Positions 1-4,716 of a DNA stretch of 6,313 bases are shown here, one piece after another. Position 1 is the stretch's first letter. Each line of letters starts with the position of its first letter. Both the position numbers and the translations under genes were made by a program. This DNA comes from Bacteroidota bacterium (GTDB lineage: Bacteria; Bacteroidota; Bacteroidia; Bacteroidales; Lentimicrobiaceae): NCBI GenBank assembly GCA_023428585.1, contig JAEYXG010000367.1:1-6313 (forward strand). Reading direction: 5' to 3'. The notes under the pieces are model-generated. The model was not told the DNA's origin. It did no database searches and was given only the letters and a program-made list of their open reading frames with translations.

Positions 1-2
1 GG

Positions 3-167
3 ATGAATACAAACAATGAGAATAAAATGTATTGCCCTGAATCTGATGTTAAAAGCTTTGATATATTAGATAATAATTCATATAGGAACATATATCATCA
101 ATTAAACTATATATTTAGAAAAAGGGGTGTAATTTGTGATGCCATGGTTGAACCGTTAGGTCGTTAA
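3..167 (+). CDS. C-terminal tail of an unrecognised protein (5' partial)
   Basis: This reading frame is open from the first complete codon of the window to a TAA at 165-167, giving 54 residues rich in Asn, Tyr and charged amino acids and ending in ..VEPLGR. The first codon happens to be ATG, but the frame is not closed upstream, so the gene may begin outside the window. No domain or motif is recognisable; there are two Cys (11 and 45) and no membrane segment. It ends only 2 nt before the ATG of the secreted protein at 170, which is typical of genes on one transcript and gives mild support to the frame being real. It could equally be a chance open frame in AT-rich DNA; codon use resembles the downstream genes. 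Confidence 0.45.
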   Translation: MNTNNENKMYCPESDVKSFDILDNNSYRNIYHQLNYIFRKRGVICDAMVEPLGR

Positions 168-169
168 CA

Positions 170-1621
170 ATGAAATACATATATCTTACAACAATATTTC
201 TTTTTTTTACAGCAGGTCTTTTGGGGCAAGGCACTTATTCTTTATTCTTGGAAGATTCATTGAGCAAATTTGCTTATAAAGCTTGTGAGTCCTCCGATAA
301 TAGAATAAATGTAATAATTGCTGAAAGAACTGGGCATGATTACGGATTTCATGAGTTGATCAGGGGATACATGCTGATTTTTGATTCAAACGGAGATACC
401 GTTGTGAAAAATTACATTTTTGGAGATACTATATTTAGTTTTGACTGTATTACAGAAATAGAAGATGGCTTTATTGTAGCAGGTATATTCAAATCTCCGG
501 GTGATTCAATCTATGGCCTCTTAATCTGCAAACTTGATATAAATAGAGATATCGTATGGAGTAAGATGATAAGGAATAGTGCTTATAATAGATATTCCAT
601 TCAAGAAATATTCAGTGTAAACAATGAATACATTTTATGTGGTTCCGTTTGTGTTGGACTACTTTCTCATGGCAGTCCATATTTAATAAAGCTTGATGAA
701 AATGGTAATTTTTTAACTGAAACTGTTTTTCCTGGCATGGCTGTTTACGCCTACACATATGTATTGACTCCTGACTCAAGCAACATTTGGTTGATAGTTC
801 CAGCCGGACTTCAACCGATACCAAATAGTCCAACTATCTCCGTCTATGATCTTAATTTGAATTATCTGGGTATGGAAACGTTTTTTAATGGATTTGTTTC
901 GCGATTGTCCGTTAAATGGTTTTCTCCTGATATTTTTTTATTAAGTAGCTCAAATGAACATCCAGAACAGAGAGGCGCAGATGATATATTTCTATATAAG
1001 ATTGATACTTCATACAATATCATACAATGGAATAATTTCGGAACGGTTGACTCTTCAGAGGTAACAGCAATGCGCCATTCAATCGATTTTGAAAATCAGG
1101 ATTCCATTTTCTTTGCTGGATATAAGAATAATACTATAGGGATTCCATGGCCACAAGAGGTAGACTGGATTATGATTGGTCAGGTTGATTCTACATTGCA
1201 ACCAAGGTTTGTAAATTACATTGGTGGCGATGCCTATTATGAAACAAATTATATTCTTGCAACTAAAGATGGCGGTGTTTTTATTTGTGCGGGAAAATTC
1301 AGTCACGAGAAGCAATTATATGATTTGCTATTCTTAAAACTAAACAATCAAGGACTATTGGTAAACAATAAGTCAACTGATATTATGATTCTACATTCAA
1401 ACATCTCACCTAATCCTGCAACAGACCAAATAGTAATTCGAAGTGTAAAATTGGGTGAGAAAGTTGAAATTATTGATTTAAACGGCAAACTAATGCATTC
1501 TATTCATACAAATTCCTTTCCTGCACATATTGATATTTCTACACTTGAACGTGGAATATATTTAGTCAGAATAACCTTTAAGGATGGGCAAATTGAAAAT
1601 CATAAATTTCTAAAGATATGA
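170..1621 (+). CDS. Secreted T9SS cargo protein with beta-propeller-like repeats and type A sorting domain
   Basis: A 483-residue protein predicted to be exported by Sec and then delivered to the cell surface or medium by type IX secretion. Seen: a signal peptide at residues 1-20 (Lys2, then a hydrophobic stretch ending AGLLGQ), a body of about 390 residues, and a C-terminal domain at 413-483. That domain starts with SPNPATDQIVI, continues through VEIIDLNGK and GIYLVRI and ends HKFLKI, the classic pattern of the Por secretion type A tail. The body holds a loosely repeated unit, 'G.xx.aG ... LxKLD.nGxxxW', at about 99-130, 153-180, 255-287, 312-346 and 367-395, which suggests a beta-propeller like those in delta-60/SBBP-type proteins. 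No catalytic motif was seen, so the ligand is unknown. The start at 170 places the signal peptide correctly and follows the previous stop by 2 nt; the Shine-Dalgarno is poor, as is usual in this phylum. The stop overlaps the next start (ATGA). The secretion assignment is firm; the propeller is inference. Confidence 0.9.
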   Translation: MKYIYLTTIFLFFTAGLLGQGTYSLFLEDSLSKFAYKACESSDNRINVIIAERTGHDYGFHELIRGYMLIFDSNGDTVVKNYIFGDTIFSFDCITEIEDGFIVAGIFKSPGDSIYGLLICKLDINRDIVWSKMIRNSAYNRYSIQEIFSVNNEYILCGSVCVGLLSHGSPYLIKLDENGNFLTETVFPGMAVYAYTYVLTPDSSNIWLIVPAGLQPIPNSPTISVYDLNLNYLGMETFFNGFVSRLSVKWFSPDIFLLSSSNEHPEQRGADDIFLYKIDTSYNIIQWNNFGTVDSSEVTAMRHSIDFENQDSIFFAGYKNNTIGIPWPQEVDWIMIGQVDSTLQPRFVNYIGGDAYYETNYILATKDGGVFICAGKFSHEKQLYDLLFLKLNNQGLLVNNKSTDIMILHSNISPNPATDQIVIRSVKLGEKVEIIDLNGKLMHSIHTNSFPAHIDISTLERGIYLVRITFKDGQIENHKFLKI

Positions 1622-1881
1622 AACAGGAGTTTAAGCTAGTAATGAGTTTCTTTCAGTTTGGTTTAAGTGCAATACATCCCAATAACGTACTTCCTATATA
1701 CACTTATGTCAATGCAACATTGCATGAATTAGGCCATGCACTTTTTGGATTCACCCATTCTTCAGAAGGGTACACTTATAATCCAAATGGACTTATGGAC
1801 TATCGAGGAGTATATAATCAAGGAGCTTCGTTTACTAAAGTTCAACAAATTATAATAAAAAGAAGCATATGGGGAAGATAA
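1618..1881 (+). CDS. Small HELGH metalloprotease-like protein (possibly a truncated fragment)
   Basis: An 87-residue protein whose centre reads as a zinc-protease active site: His36-Glu37-Leu-Gly-His40 (HExxH), a third candidate ligand His47 in GFTH, and a Met-turn-like LMDY with Met60. This resembles metzincins (HExxHxxGxxH...M), but the third His is one residue further along than in the standard motif. From memory, similar 'HELGHxxFxLxH...NLMDY...QW' stretches occur at the C-terminus of large Bacteroidota surface or polymorphic-toxin proteins. The tail here, LMDYRG...FTKVQQIIIKRS, fits that layout. Known proteases of this type need more sequence before the HExxH than the 35 residues present, and no signal peptide is evident. 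It is therefore either a minimal toxin-like module or the leftover 3' end of a longer gene. An in-frame stop at 1603-1605 prevents extension upstream. The ATG overlaps the previous stop by 4 nt and the 3' end overlaps the next gene by 13 nt, both arguing for translation. Activity is not established. Confidence 0.72.
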   Translation: MKQEFKLVMSFFQFGLSAIHPNNVLPIYTYVNATLHELGHALFGFTHSSEGYTYNPNGLMDYRGVYNQGASFTKVQQIIIKRSIWGR

Positions 1882-2573
1882 TTAAGATTGTTATCATTAG
1901 TCTCATTATGTTAGTAGTATTGTTCAGAATTCTACATAAAGAAGATATACTATTCAGAATATATACTGAGAATAATAAGAATCTTTATTACTTGCTAGGG
2001 TATTTACCAGAAAATATTAGGGATAACTATGTTAAAACTCCCTATGAGAATAATGGAATTGGAACGGTTTACATTCTTACAAACAAATATGAACACGGAA
2101 GCTACGTTATATACGACAATACAAAAGAAGTAGACTTTTTGGTTGCTTACCCTCCTTCATTAATATATAGACCCAAAGAACTTAAGAATGTACCAATTAG
2201 TAACTTTGTTTCCTATATGGTAAATCTTAAGGTATTTAACAGATATATAACGGATTCTCAAATAAGGGAAAAGGAGCAGATTAAAAGTAAATATTTTGAG
2301 TTTATTGCTAGAGGTTCTAAAAGCTATCATATTATTCGCGACACATCTGATTTAACTTTTATAAAGAGGAACTTTACAGTTTTTTCAAACAGTGGTTCGA
2401 CCAATGAGGACTTGAATCCAAATATGATTACCAATAATAACAAAGTGGATTATTGCTGGTATATAAATATGGGAGTGGTTCAATTCCAATTTTACTTTGA
2501 CAAGAAAAAAATAGTTAAAGTTGAAAGCGAAATAATAGGTTATCTTGGAAATGAATTCATATATATGCAATAG
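1869..2573 (+). CDS. Unknown protein with a single N-terminal membrane anchor
   Basis: A 234-residue protein that I do not recognise. Seen: a short basic start (MGKIIK), one strongly hydrophobic segment at about residues 5-22, then a roughly 210-residue soluble part rich in Tyr, Asn, Lys and Ile. This predicts an inner-membrane-anchored protein with the bulk in the periplasm, or an uncleaved signal anchor. No lipobox Cys is present near the segment; the only clear Cys lies late, in VDYCWYINMG. The final 40 residues (FQFYFDKKKIVKVESEIIGY) look like paired beta strands. The ATG lies inside the end of the HELGH gene with 13 nt overlap, preceded by the purine run AAAAAGAAG at 1857-1865, so translation is probably coupled. 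Because it follows a protease-like small ORF, an inhibitor or immunity role is possible, but that rests on position alone. Composition is as AT-rich as its neighbours. Confidence 0.75.
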   Translation: MGKIIKIVIISLIMLVVLFRILHKEDILFRIYTENNKNLYYLLGYLPENIRDNYVKTPYENNGIGTVYILTNKYEHGSYVIYDNTKEVDFLVAYPPSLIYRPKELKNVPISNFVSYMVNLKVFNRYITDSQIREKEQIKSKYFEFIARGSKSYHIIRDTSDLTFIKRNFTVFSNSGSTNEDLNPNMITNNNKVDYCWYINMGVVQFQFYFDKKKIVKVESEIIGYLGNEFIYMQ

Positions 2574-2681
2574 ATATGATAATACAAGGCAACGAGGAAA
2601 ATCAGCGTAGATCTATAGATTCCGGAGCATACTGATTCTTCGTCAAATTAGGTGTATCATCCCGCTCTGCTGGGCACAACT

Positions 2682-2733
2682 TTGAACCATGTTGAACCAC
2701 TTTGAACGCCGCAGGCATTGAACTATGTTGAAC
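2682..2733. repeat. Five TTGAAC hexamers, mostly at 10-bp spacing
   Basis: TTGAAC occurs at 2682, 2692, 2702, 2718 and 2728, all in the same orientation, with start-to-start distances of 10, 10, 16 and 10 bp. The units extend as TTGAACcatg, TTGAACcact, TTGAACgccg, TTGAACtatg and TTGAACatct, so only the hexamer is fully kept. The arrangement could be a degenerate minisatellite, of which similar 'TTGAAC'-rich tracts are known to me from Bacteroidota intergenic DNA, or a set of binding sites on one face of the helix. The sequence alone does not decide between them. Confidence 0.75.
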
Positions 2734-2782
2734 ATCTTTGCCTGTCCCGCATCTTAGGAAGAAGGGCTGGTAGTAAAATAAG

Positions 2783-2804
2783 GAGACGCCAGGCATGGCG
2801 TCTC
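2783..2804. repeat. Palindromic repeat with GAGACGCC arms
   Basis: A perfect 8-bp inverted repeat, GAGACGCC (2783-2790) and GGCGTCTC (2797-2804), encloses a 6-nt loop AGGCAT and is followed by TAC. From memory, 'GTAGAGACGC...GCGTCTCTAC' elements are dispersed in cyanobacterial and Bacteroidota genomes, so this is probably a copy of a REP-like or miniature mobile repeat. No T-run follows directly, so it is unlikely to be a terminator. Confidence 0.7.
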
Positions 2805-2838
2805 TACTATTGTTCGCCGGGAAGGTTATCATTAAACG

Positions 2839-2856
2839 GACAACTCGCGAGTTGTC
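2839..2856. repeat. Perfect 18-bp palindrome GACAACTCGCGAGTTGTC
   Basis: The 18 bases are identical on both strands. As RNA they would fold into a 7-bp stem with a CGCG loop. The 3' flank is ACTAC, like the CTAC following the GAGACGCC palindrome about 54 bp upstream, and both have GGA at the left edge, so the two may belong to one class of dispersed palindromic repeat with different arms. An operator for a dimeric regulator is the alternative, since it lies about 33 bp upstream of the promoter's first box. Confidence 0.7.
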
Positions 2857-2876
2857 ACTACATTTTTTTGATTTTT
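2839..2876 (+). terminator. Possible weak intrinsic terminator
   Basis: The stem formed by the GACAACT/AGTTGTC palindrome is followed, after a 6-nt spacer ACTACA, by seven Ts (2863-2869) and five more (2872-2876). It sits between the upstream transcript and the promoter of the barrel gene, where a terminator would be expected. The gap between stem and T-run is longer than usual, so the call is tentative. Confidence 0.3.
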
Positions 2877-2888
2877 ACAACAAATCTC

Positions 2889-2918
2889 TTGACATACGAA
2901 AAATCATCCCTATATTTG
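2889..2918 (+). promoter_or_regulatory. Bacteroidota-type sigma-70 promoter
   Basis: TTG at 2889-2891 and TATATTTG at 2911-2918 match the -33 TTTG/TTG and -7 TAnnTTTG boxes known for the primary sigma factor of this phylum. The 19-nt gap lies within the usual range. Transcription would begin a few bases after 2918, leaving a leader of about 100 nt before the ATG at 3028. It would drive the barrel gene and the coupled TANFOR-type gene. Confidence 0.7.
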
Positions 2919-2963
2919 AATATATATTTCACCAGCAATACGTGAAATCGGGGGATAGGTTTA

Positions 2964-2983
2964 ACCGTTGCGCACGTAGCGGT
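2964..2983 (+). promoter_or_regulatory. Predicted leader hairpin upstream of the barrel gene
   Basis: ACCGTTGC (2964-2971) can pair with GTAGCGGT (2976-2983) across a GCAC loop, giving an 8-bp RNA stem that includes two G-U pairs. It lies about 45 nt after the predicted transcription start and 44 nt before the start codon. It may stabilise or regulate the leader, but such short stems also arise by chance. No known riboswitch is recognised. Confidence 0.3.
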
Positions 2984-3027
2984 ATTATTGAGTTTCAGCT
3001 ATTTATTAATCCGTAAAGTCTAGCGGA

Positions 3028-4716
3028 ATGAAACATGCCATCACCCGTAATACGCTGTTTATCCTTGCCGCGTATATTATTCTCCCACTTTCTGTTGTGT
3101 CGCAACAGCTTGATAATATCAGGAATGAGAAACCCGTTACTTTACATGGATCCGTGGGGGCTAACTTCATTGGGTATAATTCATCGGGAATTGAGGATCG
3201 GATGAATCCCTTCATGATGGTATTTACCGGGAATGCTACCCTGTCAGTATATGGTATCAACATGCCCTTTTCCTTTCGCTTCAGCGATAAGAAGGCTGCC
3301 TATACGCAGCCATTCAACCAGTTTGGTTTGAGCCCTTCCTACAAATGGCTCACGATGCATGGTGGTTACCGGAATATAAGGTTCTCTGACTTCACGCTGG
3401 CAGGGCATACTTTCCTGGGTGGCGGCATTGAACTTAATCCGGGTAAATTCAGGTTTGGCGCTATCTATGGCCGGTTCAAGCGAAGTACCGGCTTGTATGA
3501 GAATGAAAATGATACCGTTCAATCGTTCACTCGCAAAGGTTATGCCATCAAATTGGGCGTTGGGAGCAAGAAGAATTATATTGACTGGATTGTGCTTAAC
3601 ATCCGTGATGATAGCCTTTCTCTTATTCCAAAGGAAGGCGCTCCTTACGCAGCACCCGAGCAGAATATAGTATCGGGCTTCAATAGTCTCTTTACGCTGT
3701 CGAAAAGCCTGACTTTTGAAGCCGAGATAGCCGCATCACTCTATACTACCGATGCTTCGATACCTGCCTTTGGAGATGCGGAAAATGAGCCTACGCTGGA
3801 TAAACTCAACAAGTTTATAACCATTAATGAATCATCTGAGCTTACCACGGCTGCGCGGACTTCCCTTAACTATAAGTCCAAAAAATTTAATCTGAGGGCC
3901 GAATACCGGCGTATTGATCCTAAGTATAAGTCGATGGGTGCTTACTATTTCAATGATGACATGGAGAATTTCACCTTGGCTCCTTCCTTCCCTATGTTTA
4001 AAAGGAAGTTGTATGTGAGGGGAAGTATAGGGTTGCAGCATGACAATCTGAGGAATACCAAGAAGGCGACTACCACCCGCACTATATCATCGGCCAACTT
4101 GTCGTTTAATCCTGCCCCTGTATTTGGCATCGATCTGAATTACAGTAATTACAGTAATAATCAAAAAGCGGGCAGGTTGCCATTGATTGATACGCTCAAG
4201 CTATACCAGACAACCAGCAACCTGAGTGTTACACCCCGACTCATGTTTACGGGCACCAAAATGAATCACATGGTTCTGTTCATGTTCAACAGGAGCGGAC
4301 TGAATGATAAAAATGCGGCTACAGCCGATTACTCTGAATTAACAGCTACCATCATGAATCTTAACTATAACCTTGGCTTCAATGAGCAAATGCTGGGGTT
4401 CGATTTGGGGTTGAATCATACACTGCTCGATAATTTTGCAGGACAGAATAAGATATCGGGCTTTACGGTGGGAGTGTCCAAGGGATGGTTAAAGGGAGCC
4501 GTGAATGCCGGCTTCAGCAATTCCATCATGAGAACAGACTACAACAACGAAAAGGGCTGGTTATATAATCACCAGATTAACGGCTCATACCGTATCAATC
4601 AACATCATAATCTACGATTAAGCCTGTATCTGACCAGGCAACAATATCCTGAAGGCTCAGTAAGTACAGGTTTTAACGAATTTAAAGGAGATTTGAATTA
4701 TGCGTACACATTCTGA
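3028..4716 (+). CDS. Predicted outer-membrane beta-barrel protein
   Basis: A 562-residue protein predicted to form a beta-barrel in the outer membrane. Seen: a signal peptide at residues 1-25 (MKHAITR, then a hydrophobic stretch ending SVVSQ), followed by many alternating polar/hydrophobic strands with aromatic girdle residues, and a terminal strand ending ..NYAYTF with the C-terminal Phe used by the BAM machinery. A densely patterned core lies at about 94-155, including QPFNQFGLSPSYKW, GYRN, AGHTFLGGG and ELNPGKFRFGAIYGRF. I recall this core from a conserved but unnamed Bacteroidota family; that is memory, not a search. No plug or TonB-box was seen, so it is not a typical TonB-dependent receptor. 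The start is supported by the signal peptide and lies about 110 nt after a promoter; the Shine-Dalgarno is weak. The gene overlaps the next by 17 nt, suggesting both products act together, perhaps in surface display. G+C is higher than in the genes before 2573. Confidence 0.82.
   Translation: MKHAITRNTLFILAAYIILPLSVVSQQLDNIRNEKPVTLHGSVGANFIGYNSSGIEDRMNPFMMVFTGNATLSVYGINMPFSFRFSDKKAAYTQPFNQFGLSPSYKWLTMHGGYRNIRFSDFTLAGHTFLGGGIELNPGKFRFGAIYGRFKRSTGLYENENDTVQSFTRKGYAIKLGVGSKKNYIDWIVLNIRDDSLSLIPKEGAPYAAPEQNIVSGFNSLFTLSKSLTFEAEIAASLYTTDASIPAFGDAENEPTLDKLNKFITINESSELTTAARTSLNYKSKKFNLRAEYRRIDPKYKSMGAYYFNDDMENFTLAPSFPMFKRKLYVRGSIGLQHDNLRNTKKATTTRTISSANLSFNPAPVFGIDLNYSNYSNNQKAGRLPLIDTLKLYQTTSNLSVTPRLMFTGTKMNHMVLFMFNRSGLNDKNAATADYSELTATIMNLNYNLGFNEQMLGFDLGLNHTLLDNFAGQNKISGFTVGVSKGWLKGAVNAGFSNSIMRTDYNNEKGWLYNHQINGSYRINQHHNLRLSLYLTRQQYPEGSVSTGFNEFKGDLNYAYTF
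4684..4690 (+). promoter_or_regulatory. Strong ribosome binding site inside the end of the barrel gene
   Basis: AAAGGAG lies 9 nt before the ATG at 4700 and is part of the codons for Phe-Lys-Gly-Asp near the C-terminus of the barrel protein. Bacteroidota genes often lack a clear Shine-Dalgarno, so this one stands out. It favours 4700 over the internal ATG at 4763 as the start of the next gene and supports translational coupling. Confidence 0.6.

Larger units (their letters stand above)
2574..3027. other. 454-bp intergenic region with short repeats, palindromes and the downstream promoter
   Basis: No convincing gene is present. Open frames on both strands here run across the repeats and palindromes and have no family-like features. 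In order it holds a 10-bp palindrome ATCTATAGAT (2611-2620), the TTGAAC hexamer cluster (2682-2733), two strong inverted repeats (2783-2804 and 2839-2856), T-runs (2863-2876), a promoter (2889-2918) and a leader hairpin (2964-2983). It separates the AT-rich genes on the left from the higher-GC operon on the right. Confidence 0.8.

Noticed and set aside
110..117. TATATTTA as a -7 box for the gene at 170
   Set aside because: The final G is missing and no TTG lies at the expected distance upstream; it also falls within an open frame.
612..833. Minus-strand open frame of 73 codons, and a similar one at 1079-1315
   Set aside because: Both lie opposite the T9SS cargo gene, which has a signal peptide, repeats and sorting domain throughout.
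2600..2637. AATCAG ... CTGATT inverted repeat as a terminator for the anchored-protein gene
   Set aside because: Arms are only 6 bp with a 26-nt loop and no T-run follows.
2602..2832. Minus-strand open frame of 76 codons
   Set aside because: It runs through the TTGAAC repeats and into the GAGACGCC palindrome, shows no domain or signal, and its protein is explained by the repeat sequence.
2718..3016. Two plus-strand frames of about 73-75 codons in the gap
   Set aside because: They cross both palindromes, the T-runs and the promoter; no family-like features or ribosome site.
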